Notes: generated by a model not told the origin, from the letters alone. Positions 44,605-54,254 are shown, numbered from the stretch's first letter. The stretch is 64,000 bases of DNA from Streptomonospora salina (GCF_014204715.1 NZ_JACHLY010000001.1:1581001-1645000), one strand, 5' to 3'. Program-made: numbers and translations.

Positions 44605-45909
44605 TCAGGCGGCGGGTTCGCCGGCCGGCTCGGGGTCGAAACGCACCGAGAGCCGGTTCTCGGGCACCAGCAGCCGCTTGGCCAGGTCCACGACGTCCTC
44701 GGCGGTGACGGAGTTCCAGCGCTGCGGCCAGGTGTAGGCGAGCTCGGGGTCGCCGAACAGCTGAGTGCTGGAGCCGATGGCGTCGGCCAGGCCGCTGGGG
44801 TGCGACAGCGACTGCATGTGGTCGCGCTCCAGAACGGCGCGGGCGCGTTCGAGCTCCTCGTCGGAGACGCCCTCGGCGAGTGCGGCGATCTCCTGGAGCA
44901 TCGCGCCTTCGAGCTCGTCGCCGCTCACGCCTTCGCGGGCGATCATGTTGACCAGCATCAGGCTGGGCGTGTAGCGGAAGGGGAGCAGGTCTGCGGCCGC
45001 CCCGCCGTCGTCGACGGCCAGGCCGCGTTCCAGCACCAGCCGGCGGTAGAGCCGGCTGCCCTGGCCCTGGCCGAGGACGGCCGAGGCGAGGTGCATCACG
45101 TCGAAGTCGCGCTCGCCGTAGGGTGCGACGCGGTAGCCGAGGAAGACGCCCGGCGCGGGAACGGTCTCGACCGCGCGCTCGGCCACGGGCCCGCCGATCA
45201 GGCCGGTGAGCGCGGCGTCGGGGGCCTCGGCGGCCTCGGGCCGCGCCGGGATCGCACCGAAGCTGCGCTCGACCCGTTCGCGCACGTCCTCAGGGTCGAG
45301 GTTGCTCACGACCGTCAGCACGGCGTTGTCGGGGCCGTAGTGGCGCTTGTGGAAATCGAGGACGTAGTCGAGGTCGGCGTCGTCCAGGTCGGCCATGGAG
45401 CCGATGGTGGAGTGGTGGTAGGGGTGGCCCTCCGGGTAGGCCAGCCGCAGGATGCGCTCCAGGGCGGTGCCGTAGGGCTGGTTGTCGTAGCGCTGGCGGC
45501 GCTCGTTCTTGACGACGTCGCGCTGGTTGTCCAGGACCTCCTGGGTCATCCCGTCGCGCAGGGTGGCCAGCCGGTCGGCCTCCAGCCACAGCACGAGGTC
45601 CAGCGCGTGCTCGGGCACGGTCTCGAAGTAGTTGGTGCGGTCGGTGGAGGTCGATGCGTTGATGTCGCCGCCGAGGCGCTCGACGGCGTCGAAGTGCTCG
45701 CCCTTGGCGACGTTGCCGCTTCCCTGGAACATCAGGTGCTCGAAGAGGTGGGCGAACCCGGTGCGCCCGGGAACCTCGAAGCGGGATCCGATCCCGTACC
45801 ACAGGTTGACGGCGGCGACCTGGGGTGTCGACGCCGGAGCGGTCACCAAGCGTAGTCCGTTGTCCAGCGTGAATTGGTCGACCCGTCGCGCCGCGCCGTT
45901 GGTGGTCAC
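44605..45909 (-). CDS. M16-family zinc metallopeptidase
   Basis: 434 residues. The inverted zinc motif HLFEH (residues 54-58) is intact, with the downstream third ligand Glu in 'VLDNQRDVVKNERRQRYDNQPYG'. Both M16 lobes are present ('TLDNGLRLVTAPASTPQVAAVNLWYGIGSRFE' at the N-terminus). No signal peptide, so cytosolic. With the following inactive subunit it probably forms a heterodimeric peptidase degrading peptides of tens of residues. GTG/ATG choice: the start at 45909 reads MTTNG and is placed near a helix-free N-terminus as in homologues. Confidence 0.93.
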   Translation of the reverse strand: MTTNGAARRVDQFTLDNGLRLVTAPASTPQVAAVNLWYGIGSRFEVPGRTGFAHLFEHLMFQGSGNVAKGEHFDAVERLGGDINASTSTDRTNYFETVPEHALDLVLWLEADRLATLRDGMTQEVLDNQRDVVKNERRQRYDNQPYGTALERILRLAYPEGHPYHHSTIGSMADLDDADLDYVLDFHKRHYGPDNAVLTVVSNLDPEDVRERVERSFGAIPARPEAAEAPDAALTGLIGGPVAERAVETVPAPGVFLGYRVAPYGERDFDVMHLASAVLGQGQGSRLYRRLVLERGLAVDDGGAAADLLPFRYTPSLMLVNMIAREGVSGDELEGAMLQEIAALAEGVSDEELERARAVLERDHMQSLSHPSGLADAIGSSTQLFGDPELAYTWPQRWNSVTAEDVVDLAKRLLVPENRLSVRFDPEPAGEPAA

Positions 45910-46123
45910 CTGTTCCTACACCCCTTGCCCGCACGTCGTTGAACTGCGTTCTCCTCTGCGCCAGAGCCTATGTCCTCAGCCGTGTCCGCCGATACACGCG
46001 GCCGCGGGAATCGGGGCCGGGCGCGGTGGACGCCACCGCACCGGCCGGGCCCGGGCGCGCCGCCGGTTCCGACCGGTTCCGGCGAGTTCCGACCGGTTCA
46101 GGCGGGGCGAAGGCGGGGCGGGG

Positions 46124-46756
46124 TCAGCCCGCGCGGCGCAGCAGGCGCAGGGACCCCTGGACGCCGGTCTCGGTGAATGCGCCGCTGCCCAGAGCCCGGC
46201 GGTAGATGTCGTAGGGCGGGCGCCCCCCGTCGGCGGGGTCGGGGAAGACGTCGTGGATGGCCAGGGTCCCGCCCGGCGCCAGGTGCGGCGTCCAGCTCTC
46301 GTAGTCGGTCCGGGCCGCGTCCTCGGTGTGCCCGCCGTCGATGAACAGCATCCCGAGCGGGCCCGACCACAGCCGCGCGACGTCGGCCGAGCGCCCCACC
46401 ATCGCGACCACGTGGTCCTCCACCCCGGCGGCCGCGACGGTGCGCCGGAACTCGCTCAGCGTGTCCAACCGGCCGGTTTCCGGGTCGACCAGGCCCGGGT
46501 CGTGGTACTCCCAGCCCTGCTGGTGCTCCTCGGATCCGCGGTGGTGGTCGACGGTGACCACGCTCGTGCCCAGCCGGCGAGCGGCCGCGCCGAGGAAGAC
46601 GGCGGACTTGCCGCAGTAGGTGCCGATCTCCAGCACGGTGCCGAGCGGCGCGGCGGCCAGCGCCGCCTCGTACAGCACGAGGCCCTCGTCGGTGGGCATG
46701 AAGCCCTTGGCCGCCTCTGCGGCCCCGATCAGGTCGCGGGGCATGGTCGTCGTCAC
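46124..46756 (-). CDS. Class I SAM-dependent methyltransferase-like protein
   Basis: 210 residues. Motif I 'VLEIGTYCGKSAVFLGAAARRLG', 'VVTVDHHRGSEEHQ' and the motif 'MLFIDGGHTEDAARTDYESWTPHLAPGGTLAIHDVF' are those of the methyltransferase_24/O-methyltransferase-like group (e.g. cephalosporin hydroxylase and macrocin-type relatives). GTG 46756 has AGGGA 7 bases upstream. The substrate is unknown. It lies 71 bases after the aminotransferase gene on the same strand and may share its transcript. Confidence 0.85.
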   Translation of the reverse strand: MTTTMPRDLIGAAEAAKGFMPTDEGLVLYEAALAAAPLGTVLEIGTYCGKSAVFLGAAARRLGTSVVTVDHHRGSEEHQQGWEYHDPGLVDPETGRLDTLSEFRRTVAAAGVEDHVVAMVGRSADVARLWSGPLGMLFIDGGHTEDAARTDYESWTPHLAPGGTLAIHDVFPDPADGGRPPYDIYRRALGSGAFTETGVQGSLRLLRRAG

Positions 46757-46827
46757 GGGCGTTCCCTGAGGTCGTCGGTGGAGTGGAGGGACGGGACCGC
46801 CGCACACCGGCGGTCGTGCCGCGGGAG

Positions 46828-48015
46828 TCAGCCGCCGAACGCGGCGACGAGGCGCTCCACCGCGGTGTCGAGCACTTCGTCGCGCTTGCAGAACGCGAAC
46901 CGCACCAGGTGGCGGCCCTCCTCGGGGGTGTCGTAGAGGACCTGGGCCGGCACGGCGGCGACCCCGGCCGTGCGCGGCAGTGCACGTGCCAGTTCGATGC
47001 CGTCGCTGTAGCCCAGCCCGCGGATGTCGGTGATGACGAAGTAGGTCCCCTGGGGCCGCAGCACCTCCAGTCCGGCGCTGCGCAGGCCCGCGCACAACCG
47101 GTCGCGCTTGGCTTGCAGCGCCTCGCGCTGGCGCCGCACCCACGCTCCCTCGTCGTGCAGCGCATCGGCCGCGGCCAGCTGCAGCGCGCCGTTGGCGGTG
47201 AAGGTGAGGAACTGGTTGACGGTGCGCGCCGCTCGCACCAGCGGCTCGGGGCCCGTCACCCAGCCGGTCTTCCACGCGGTGACCGAGAACGTCTTGCCGA
47301 TCGAGAAGACGGCCAGGGTGCGCTCGGCCATGCCGGGCAGCGTCGCCAGGGGGTGGTGCTCGGCGCCGTCGAAGACCAGCTGCTCGTAGACCTCGTCGGT
47401 GAGGGCGATCAGGTCGTTGTCGCGGCACACTTCGGCGACGGCGGCGAGTTCGTCGCGGGTGAACACGGTTCCGGTGGGGTTGTGCGGGGTGTTCACGATG
47501 ATCATCCGGGTGCGCGGACCCACGGCCGCCCGCAGCTCGCCGGAGTCGAACGTGAACCGCCCGTCGGCGCCGGGCCGCAGGGTGACGGGGCGGCGCACGC
47601 CGCCGGCCAGCGCGATCACCGCAGCGTAGGAGTCGTACATCGGCTCGAAGACGACAACTTCGTCCCCGGCCTCGACCAGGCCCAGCACACTGGAGGCGAT
47701 GCCCCCGGTGGCGCCGACGGTGACGTAGACCTCGGCGTCGGGGTCGAGGTCGATGCCGTAGCGGCGCTTGCGGTCGGCGGCGACGGCCGAACGCAGCTCC
47801 GGGCGCCCGGGACCGGGCGGGTACTGGTTGACGCCTTCGCGGATGTGCCGCGCGGCGGCTTCGAGCAGGGCGGGCGGGCCGTCGGTGTCGGGGAATCCCT
47901 GCCCGAGGTTGACGGCTCCGGTCTCGGCGGCCAGGCGGCTCATCTCGGCGAAGACGGTCTCGCCGAACGGGCGCATTCGCGTGACAAGGGGTTCGTCGTC
48001 CACACCGCGCAGCAT
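46828..48015 (-). CDS. Fold-type I aminotransferase
   Basis: 395 residues, class I/II PLP aminotransferase. 'AVNLGQGFPDTDGP', 'VTVGATGGIASSVLGL', 'VNTPHNPTGTVF', 'DEVYEQLVFDG', 'SIGKTFSVTAWKTGWV' (PLP Lys) and 'RFAFCKRDE' follow in order. The pattern is closest to the methionine/kynurenine aminotransferase (YbdL-like) and N-succinyl-DAP aminotransferase group; the amino donor is not decided. ATG 48015 gives MLRGVDDEP; a GTG four codons later is an alternative. Neighbours do not settle the pathway. Confidence 0.9.
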   Translation of the reverse strand: MLRGVDDEPLVTRMRPFGETVFAEMSRLAAETGAVNLGQGFPDTDGPPALLEAAARHIREGVNQYPPGPGRPELRSAVAADRKRRYGIDLDPDAEVYVTVGATGGIASSVLGLVEAGDEVVVFEPMYDSYAAVIALAGGVRRPVTLRPGADGRFTFDSGELRAAVGPRTRMIIVNTPHNPTGTVFTRDELAAVAEVCRDNDLIALTDEVYEQLVFDGAEHHPLATLPGMAERTLAVFSIGKTFSVTAWKTGWVTGPEPLVRAARTVNQFLTFTANGALQLAAADALHDEGAWVRRQREALQAKRDRLCAGLRSAGLEVLRPQGTYFVITDIRGLGYSDGIELARALPRTAGVAAVPAQVLYDTPEEGRHLVRFAFCKRDEVLDTAVERLVAAFGG

Positions 48016-48125
48016 AGACGCCGGGCGGCGGCCCGGCCACGGCCCGGCTCCGGCCGGTCCGGGCGGTGCGACCGGTGCGGGCGGCGCTCGGCGGTCCGGC
48101 CGGGCGCCGCGCGGGTCCGTAGGCG

Positions 48126-48500
48126 TCAGGAGGCGCGGGAGCGCTGGGCGCGGACCTCGCTGAGCACGTCGCACAGCCGCGCCATCTCCTCGTCGCTGAA
48201 GCCCTCGACGAAGCGCTGCATGGTGGTCCCCCGGTCGCCGCAGGCACTGAAGACTTCGCTCATCACCCGCGCGGTGTGCTCCTCGCGGGACTCCCGCGGC
48301 CAGTAGAGCCAGGCCCGCCCGGCTTTCTCCCGTTCCAGCAGGCCTTTGTGGTAAAGGATGTTGGTGACCGTCATGACGGTCGTGTAGGCGACGTCGCGCT
48401 CGTAGTGCATGGCCTCGCGCACCTCGCGGACGGCCAGCGGGTGCTCCGACCGCCACAGCGCGTCCATGATGGCGGCCTCCAGTTCGCCGAACTCCCTCAT
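48126..48500 (-). CDS. BlaI/MecI/CopY-family transcriptional repressor
   Basis: 124 residues. The winged helix (about 3-75: 'GELEAAIMDALWRSEHPLAVREVREAM', 'AYTTVMTVTNILYHKGLLEREKAGRAWLYWP') and C-terminal dimerisation helix ('EEMARLCDVLSEV') match BlaI. GGAGGG precedes ATG 48500. Members are usually next to a BlaR1/MecR1-type M56 sensor peptidase; none is encoded in this window. The target is unknown, as many actinobacterial paralogues control copper or respiratory genes. Confidence 0.9.
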   Translation of the reverse strand: MREFGELEAAIMDALWRSEHPLAVREVREAMHYERDVAYTTVMTVTNILYHKGLLEREKAGRAWLYWPRESREEHTARVMSEVFSACGDRGTTMQRFVEGFSDEEMARLCDVLSEVRAQRSRAS

Positions 48501-48681
48501 CGCCACCCTCCCCGGCTTCGTTCCGTCATCGTAGAAGCGCTGACGGTCGCCGCGCGGGCAAACGGCGAATGCGCACCGATCCGGTGGCCGCCGCCCGCGT
48601 CGAGGCGGCGCAGCCACGCGTCCGGTGCCCGCCCGGCGCCGTCGCGCGCGGTTCGGGCACCGTTTCGGCCGCAGCCGGGGA

Positions 48682-49587
48682 TCAGCCCCCGCGCAGGTGG
48701 GTGCGGGCCTGCTCGCGGAAGTCGCGCGGGATCACGTAGGGCTGTTCGGCGTTGACGTCGGACCAGATGTCGCGCAGGTCCTCGGCCGAGCCCTCGCCGA
48801 GTTCGGCTCCGGGCCCCTCGGCGACGAAGATCCGAGCCACGCGCCCACCGCCCACGGAGTAGACCTCGCCGGTGGTTTCGCAGTCCTCGTGGGCCAGCCA
48901 CGCGACGGCCTGGCTGATGCGTTCGGGGGCCATCAGCGCCTTGGCGCCCTCGGGGAACATGCTTTCGGTCTCGGGCACGCGCACGAGCGGGGCCACGGCG
49001 TTGGCGAGGATGTCGTACTTGGCGCCCTCGATGGCCAGGGTCTTGGTGAGGCCGAGTACGCCCATTTTGGCGGCGGCGAAGTTGGTCTGCCCGAAGTTGC
49101 CGAACAGTCCCGAGGGGGAAGCGGTGTTGACGATGCGCCCGTAACCGTTGCCGCGCATGTAGCCGAAGGCGGCGCGGGTCACCAGGAAGGTGCCGCGCAG
49201 GTGGACACCGACCACGGCGTCCCATTCGGCGGTGCCGATGTTGCGGAACGCCCGGTCGCGCAGGATGCCGGCGCTGTTGACGACGACGTCGACGCGCCCG
49301 TAGGTCTCCACGGCGGTCTCGACGAGCGACTGGGCGCCTTCCTCGGTGGTGATGTCGTCGACGCTGACGACCGCGGTCCCGCCGGCGGACCGGATGCGCT
49401 CGGCGGCGCCCTCGGCTTCCTCGACCGGATCGGCGCCGGCGTCGGTGCTCTGCGGCCGGGTCTCCGCGTTCTCGCTGACGACGACTTTCGCGCCGCGCGC
49501 CGCCAGTTCGCGGGCGTGGGCCCGGCCCAGTGCGCGCCCGGCACCGGTGACGATCGCGACACGCCCGTCGAACCGCAACTCCGCCAT
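48682..49587 (-). CDS. Short-chain dehydrogenase-family protein with Tyr-to-Phe active site
   Basis: 301 residues resembling the hydroxyacyl-CoA dehydrogenase part of MFE-2/HSD17B4. Cofactor motif TGAGRALG, NSAG and a catalytic Ser at 157 are present, and the usual 'GQANYSAAK' reads GQTNFAAAK: residue 170 is Phe (codon TTC, revcomp of 49078-49080) and Lys174 is kept. Without the proton-donating Tyr normal SDR catalysis is unlikely. The C-terminus extends ~55 residues past the Rossmann fold as in this subgroup. GGAGGAAAC precedes ATG 49587. It may be a structural or altered-function paralogue. Confidence 0.88.
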   Translation of the reverse strand: MAELRFDGRVAIVTGAGRALGRAHARELAARGAKVVVSENAETRPQSTDAGADPVEEAEGAAERIRSAGGTAVVSVDDITTEEGAQSLVETAVETYGRVDVVVNSAGILRDRAFRNIGTAEWDAVVGVHLRGTFLVTRAAFGYMRGNGYGRIVNTASPSGLFGNFGQTNFAAAKMGVLGLTKTLAIEGAKYDILANAVAPLVRVPETESMFPEGAKALMAPERISQAVAWLAHEDCETTGEVYSVGGGRVARIFVAEGPGAELGEGSAEDLRDIWSDVNAEQPYVIPRDFREQARTHLRGG

Positions 49588-50365
49588 GTTTCCTCCACGC
49601 TGATCCGCTCCGCGGCCCGCCGCCTCGAACGCGGCGCACGCGGAATTCCTACCCGCCGCACGGTCGCGCCTCCCGGAGGCGCACCGCCGCAGCGCCGGTC
49701 GCACCGCGGGAGACCGGCGGGCAGGATGGCACAGGCGCCCGGCGCACAGCAGCCCCGCGTGCCGGGAAAACGCAGTGCGCGGCCCGGACCTGCCCCCTCG
49801 CCCGGCGAAACCCCCGTGTTTCGCCGGGCTCGGAACCAGCCGTCCTGCCCGGACCGCGCACATCCGATGAGACGCGGGACCGCCCGGCCCGGTTCCGACG
49901 GCGCCCGCGGAGTTCCCGGCGCGCCCGGCGGCGTTTCACACTCGGCGGGAGGATTGGGTGAGCCGGCCGGCGGGCATGGCCCGGTGAGCACGCCGACCGG
50001 TCGGCTCGCGCCCGCCACCGTCCGACCTTCCCGCCGACCCCCGGACCGCCCCGGCCTGCCGCACGGCCGCGCTCCGGGCACCCGCCACCGCCCCGATCGG
50101 CTACGGGAGCGCACAACCGCAGGTCAAGGCATGCGGACCGCATAACAGTGTGAATGATTGTTAGCAATCTCCCAGTCCGTTACCGGCCTCGGGTCCCCAT
50201 CGGCGTGCCTGGACAAGTAGCCTGTTACCCGAGATTGCTGACCGGGCGTGTGTCCCGGCGGTTCGCGTACGAGCGGGCCGCCGGACTCTCGATCCCGCCC
50301 CGGAGAGCGGCCATCTCGCCATACATTCATTCACAAGCGAGCTGCGGAAGAGGGCGATCTCCGCC
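49588..50365. other. Long intergenic region upstream of kgd, no gene seen
   Basis: 778 bases between the divergent SDR and kgd genes. Open frames here have no protein character. It holds a strong hairpin at 49800-49829 and an AT-richer zone around 50140-50170 with GATTG-TTAG-CAATC (50156-50169), a possible binding site in the kgd leader or promoter. Confidence 0.5.
49800..49829. terminator. Orphan perfect hairpin
   Basis: A 12-bp perfect stem (49800-49811 with 49818-49829) and 6-base loop containing AAAC/GTTT in its inner part, looking like a terminator, yet with no gene ending nearby on either strand. It may mark a lost gene or an unannotated RNA. Confidence 0.45.
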
Positions 50366-53300
50366 GTGTCGTCTGAGGCGTCTCAACCCCTGACAGATTT
50401 CGGCCCGAACGAGTGGCTGGTCGAGGAGCTTTACCAGAAGTACCTCAACGACCCGAACTCGGTTGACAAGGCATGGTGGAATTTCTTCGCCGACTACAAG
50501 TCCGGCGCCCCCCAGGCCAACGGCGCAGGCAAGGGTGCAGCGGCCACGGGCACCCAGTCCGCCCCGCCGGCCTCGGGAACCACCGAAGACAGCCCGTCCA
50601 CCGAGTCCACGCGCACAGCGCCGGCCTCGGGCGAGGGAAAGGGCAAGGCCAAGGCCGAACCCGAGGGCGAGAAGCCCGTCGACGAGTCACTCAAGGTCAC
50701 CGAGGAGCGGCTGCGCGGCGCACCGGCGCGCACGGCCGCCAACATGGAATCCAGCCTGGAGCTGCCGACCGCTACGAGCGTGCGGGCGATTCCGGTCAAG
50801 CTGCTGTTCGACAACCGCATCGTGATCAACAACCACCTGCGGCGCGGACGCGGCGGGAAGGTGTCCTTCACCCACATCATCGGCTACGCCGTGGTGAAGG
50901 CCCTGGAGTCCATGCCGGACATGAACCACTCCTACACCGAGGTCGACGGCAAGCCGGGCGTGTCCAAGCCCGAGCACGTCAACTTCGGTCTGGCCATCGA
51001 CCTGCAGAAGTCCGACGGGTCCCGGCAGCTTGTGGTACCCAGCATCAAGTCCGCCGACAAGATGGACTTCAAGGAGTTCTGGACCGCCTACGAAGACCTG
51101 ATCCGCAAGGCGCGGAACAACAAGCTGGGCGTGCCGGACTTCCAGGGCACCACGATCAGCCTGACCAACCCCGGCGGCATCGGCACGGTGCACTCGGTGC
51201 CCCGCCTCATGCCGGGCCAGGGCACCATCGTGGGCGTGGGCTCCATGGAGTACCCCGCCGAGTTCCAGGGCGCCGCGCCCGAGACCCTGAACAACCTCGC
51301 GGTCAGCAAGGTCATGACGCTCACGTCGACCTACGACCACCGCATCATCCAGGGCGCGCAGTCGGGCGAGTTCCTGCGCCGCCTCCACCAGCTGCTGCTG
51401 GGTGAGCACGACTTCTACGACGAGATCTTCCGTTCGCTGCGCCTGCCCTACGAGCCGGTGCGCTGGACCCAGGACATCGCGGCCGGCGAGAACCAGCTGG
51501 ACAAGACCAGCCGGGTGCAGGAGCTGATCCACGCCTACCGGGTCCGCGGCCACCTCATGGCCGACACCGACCCGCTGGAGTACCACCAGCGCCGCCATCC
51601 CGACCTGGACATCCTCTCGCACGGCCTGACGCTGTGGGACCTCGAGCGCGACTTCCCCACCGGCGGCTTCGGCGGCGAACAGGTCATGAAGCTGCGCGAC
51701 GTCCTGGGCGTGCTGCGCGACACGTACTGCCGCACCGTCGGCATCGAGTACATGCACATACAGGATCCCGAGGAACGCGAGTGGATCCAGGCGCAGGTCG
51801 AGCGCGAGGACGACAAGCCCAGTCGCGACGAGCAGCTGCACGTCCTGCGCCGGCTGAACAACGCCGAAGCCTTCGAAACCTTCCTGCAGACCAAGTACGT
51901 CGGGCAGAAGCGGTTCTCCCTCGAAGGCGGCGAGTCGCTGATCCCGCTGCTGGACGGGGTGATCTCGCGGGCGGCGCAGACCGAGCTGGACGAGGTCGTC
52001 ATCGGCATGGCCCACCGCGGCCGCCTCAACGTCCTCGCCAACATCTGCGGCAAGTCCTACGGGCAGATCTTCGGCGAGTTCGAAGGCAACCTCGACCCGC
52101 GCAGCGCCCACGGCTCCGGTGACGTCAAGTACCACCTGGGCACCGAGGGCACGTTCGAAACCCCCGACGGCGCGAAGATCGCGATCTCGCTGGCGGCCAA
52201 CCCCAGCCATCTGGAGGCCGTCGACCCGGTCGCCGAGGGCATCGTCCGCGCCAAGCAGGACGTGCTCGACAAGGGCCCGCACGGGTTCACCGTGCTGCCG
52301 CTGCTGGTGCACGGCGACGCCGCGTTCGCCGGGCAGGGCGTCGTGGCCGAGACCCTGAACCTGTCGCAGCTGCGCGGCTACCGCACCGGCGGCACCGTGC
52401 ACGTCATCGTCAACAACCAGGTCGGGTTCACCACGTCGCCGTCCGACAGCCGCTCCAGCGTCTACGCCACCGACGTGGCGCGGATGGTCCAGGCGCCGAT
52501 CTTCCACGTCAACGGCGACGACCCCGAGGCCGTCGTGCGGGTGGCGCAGCTGGCCTTCCAGTACCGGCAGCAGTTCAACAAGGACGTCGTCATCGACCTC
52601 GTCTGCTACCGGCGCCGCGGCCACAACGAGACCGACAACCCGGCTTTCACCCAGCCGCTGATGTACGACGTGATCGACGCCAAGCGCTCCACGCGCAAGC
52701 TCTACACCGAGGCGCTGATCGGTCGCGGCGACATCACCCTGGAGGAGGCCGAGCAGGCGCTGCGCGACTACCAGGAGCAGCTGGAGCGCGCCTTCACCGA
52801 AACCCGCGAGGCCGGCCGCAAGCCGATCGAGCCGGGTGCGGTGGTCAAGCCGGAGGTCTTCGACGAAGCCCGCATCGACCACGGCTCGGTCGGCACCGCG
52901 ATCACCGGCGAGGTCGTCAAGCAGGTGATCGACACCCAGGTCAGCCTGCCGGAAGGGTTCGCGCCGCACCCGCGGCTGAAGCCGCAGCTGCAGCGCCGCG
53001 CCCAGATGGTCGAGGACGACGCGCTGGACTGGGCCACCGGCGAGATGCTGGCCTTCGGCTCGCTGCTGATCGAGGACCACCCGGTGCGGCTGGTCGGCCA
53101 GGACACCCGGCGCGGCACCTTCGGCCAGCGCCACTCGGTGGTGGTCGACCGCAACACCGGCCGTGTACACACTCCGCTGAAGCAGTTCGACCAGGGCACG
53201 TCCAAGTTCTACGTGCACGACTCGCTGCTGAGCGAGTACGCGGCGCTGGGCTTCGAGTACGGCTACTCGTCGGTGCGCCCGGACGCGCTGGTGGCGTGGG

Positions 53301-54052
53301 AAGCCCAGTTCGGCGACTTCGTCAACGGCGCCCAGACCGTCATCGACGAGTACATCAGCGCCAGCGAGCAGAAGTGGGGCCAGCGCTCCAGCGTCGTGCT
53401 GCTGCTGCCGCACGGCTACGAGGGCCAGGGCCCCGACCACTCCTCGGCGCGCATCGAGCGGTTCCTGCAGCAGTGCGCGCAGGAGAACATGACCGTGGCC
53501 CTGCCCACCACCCCGGCGAACTACTTCCACCTGCTGCGCTGGCAGGTGAAGTCGCAGTACCGCCGTCCGATGGTGGTGTTCACGACCAAGGCGATGCTGC
53601 GGATGAAGGCCGCCACGTCGCCGGTCTCGGACTTCACTTCGGGTGCGTTCCAGCCGGTCATCCCGGACGATTCGGGGCTCGACCCGAAGAAGGTCCGGCG
53701 CGTGGTGCTGTGCTCGGGCAAGATCTACTACGAGCTCGAAGCCGCGCGGCAGCGCACCGGCGACACCAGCACGGCCATCATCCGGGTCGAGCGGCTGTAC
53801 CCGCTGCCGACCGAGGAGATCCGCCAGCTGCTGTCGGGCTACCCCGACGCCGGCGAGGTGCTGTGGGTGCAGGAGGAGCCGGCGAATATGGGCCCCTGGC
53901 CGTTCGTGGCGCTGGTGTTCTCCGAGCAGCTCGACCGTCCGTTCACCCGGGTGTCGCGCCCGGCCGGATCGGCGCCCGCCGCGGGTTCGGGCAAGCGGCA
54001 CGAGGTCGAGCAGCAGGCGATCGTCAACACCGTCTTCCCGCCTGCCGACTAG
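50366..54052 (+). CDS. kgd: Multifunctional 2-oxoglutarate decarboxylase/dehydrogenase E1 with succinyltransferase domain (Kgd)
   Basis: 1228 residues. A short N-terminal E1-binding segment ('DFGPNEWLVEELYQKYLNDPNSVDKAWWNFFADY'), a disordered linker (about 45-115), an E2-type acyltransferase domain (about 120-365, with 'STYDHRIIQGAQSGEFL' near residue 320, where the usual HxxxDG Asp is Gln) and the ThDP-dependent E1 ('GMAHRGRLNVLANICGKSYGQIFGEFEGN', 'VNNQVGFTTSPSDSRSS', 'LPHGYEGQGPDHSSARIERFLQ') follow. It has no lipoyl domain, as in mycobacterial Kgd/SucA. It decarboxylates 2-oxoglutarate in the TCA cycle and forms 2-hydroxy-3-oxoadipate; in mycobacteria FHA-domain GarA inhibits it. GTG 50366. 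Confidence 0.97.
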   Translation: MSSEASQPLTDFGPNEWLVEELYQKYLNDPNSVDKAWWNFFADYKSGAPQANGAGKGAAATGTQSAPPASGTTEDSPSTESTRTAPASGEGKGKAKAEPEGEKPVDESLKVTEERLRGAPARTAANMESSLELPTATSVRAIPVKLLFDNRIVINNHLRRGRGGKVSFTHIIGYAVVKALESMPDMNHSYTEVDGKPGVSKPEHVNFGLAIDLQKSDGSRQLVVPSIKSADKMDFKEFWTAYEDLIRKARNNKLGVPDFQGTTISLTNPGGIGTVHSVPRLMPGQGTIVGVGSMEYPAEFQGAAPETLNNLAVSKVMTLTSTYDHRIIQGAQSGEFLRRLHQLLLGEHDFYDEIFRSLRLPYEPVRWTQDIAAGENQLDKTSRVQELIHAYRVRGHLMADTDPLEYHQRRHPDLDILSHGLTLWDLERDFPTGGFGGEQVMKLRDVLGVLRDTYCRTVGIEYMHIQDPEEREWIQAQVEREDDKPSRDEQLHVLRRLNNAEAFETFLQTKYVGQKRFSLEGGESLIPLLDGVISRAAQTELDEVVIGMAHRGRLNVLANICGKSYGQIFGEFEGNLDPRSAHGSGDVKYHLGTEGTFETPDGAKIAISLAANPSHLEAVDPVAEGIVRAKQDVLDKGPHGFTVLPLLVHGDAAFAGQGVVAETLNLSQLRGYRTGGTVHVIVNNQVGFTTSPSDSRSSVYATDVARMVQAPIFHVNGDDPEAVVRVAQLAFQYRQQFNKDVVIDLVCYRRRGHNETDNPAFTQPLMYDVIDAKRSTRKLYTEALIGRGDITLEEAEQALRDYQEQLERAFTETREAGRKPIEPGAVVKPEVFDEARIDHGSVGTAITGEVVKQVIDTQVSLPEGFAPHPRLKPQLQRRAQMVEDDALDWATGEMLAFGSLLIEDHPVRLVGQDTRRGTFGQRHSVVVDRNTGRVHTPLKQFDQGTSKFYVHDSLLSEYAALGFEYGYSSVRPDALVAWEAQFGDFVNGAQTVIDEYISASEQKWGQRSSVVLLLPHGYEGQGPDHSSARIERFLQQCAQENMTVALPTTPANYFHLLRWQVKSQYRRPMVVFTTKAMLRMKAATSPVSDFTSGAFQPVIPDDSGLDPKKVRRVVLCSGKIYYELEAARQRTGDTSTAIIRVERLYPLPTEEIRQLLSGYPDAGEVLWVQEEPANMGPWPFVALVFSEQLDRPFTRVSRPAGSAPAAGSGKRHEVEQQAIVNTVFPPAD

Positions 54053-54071
54053 GGGACCGGAGGGAACGGCG

Positions 54072-54254
54072 ATGTACTTCACCGATCGGGGCATCGAAGA
54101 GCTGGAGCGGCGCCGCGGCGACGAGGAGGTCACGCTCTCGTGGGTGGCCGACCAGCTGCGTGCCTTCACCGACCTGCACCCGGAGCTGGAGACCCCTGTC
54201 GAACGGCTGGCCACGTGGCTGGCGCGGCTCGACGACGAGGACGAGGACGGGTGA
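54072..54254 (+). CDS. DUF6104 family small protein
   Basis: 60 residues beginning MYFTDRGIEELERRRGDEEVTLSWVADQLRAFTDLHPELE, acidic and all-helical, with a conserved 'PVERLATWLARLDDED' end. GGAGGG lies 8 bases before the ATG. The same small gene follows kgd in streptomycetes, so it is probably co-transcribed and may be functionally linked. Function unknown. A 17-bp hairpin lies ~48 bases after its stop. Confidence 0.85.
   Translation: MYFTDRGIEELERRRGDEEVTLSWVADQLRAFTDLHPELETPVERLATWLARLDDEDEDG

Noticed and set aside
49649-50167. 172-codon minus-strand frame upstream of kgd
   Set aside because: Arg/Gly-rich with no domain, no ribosome-binding site, and interrupted by the hairpin at 49800-49829.
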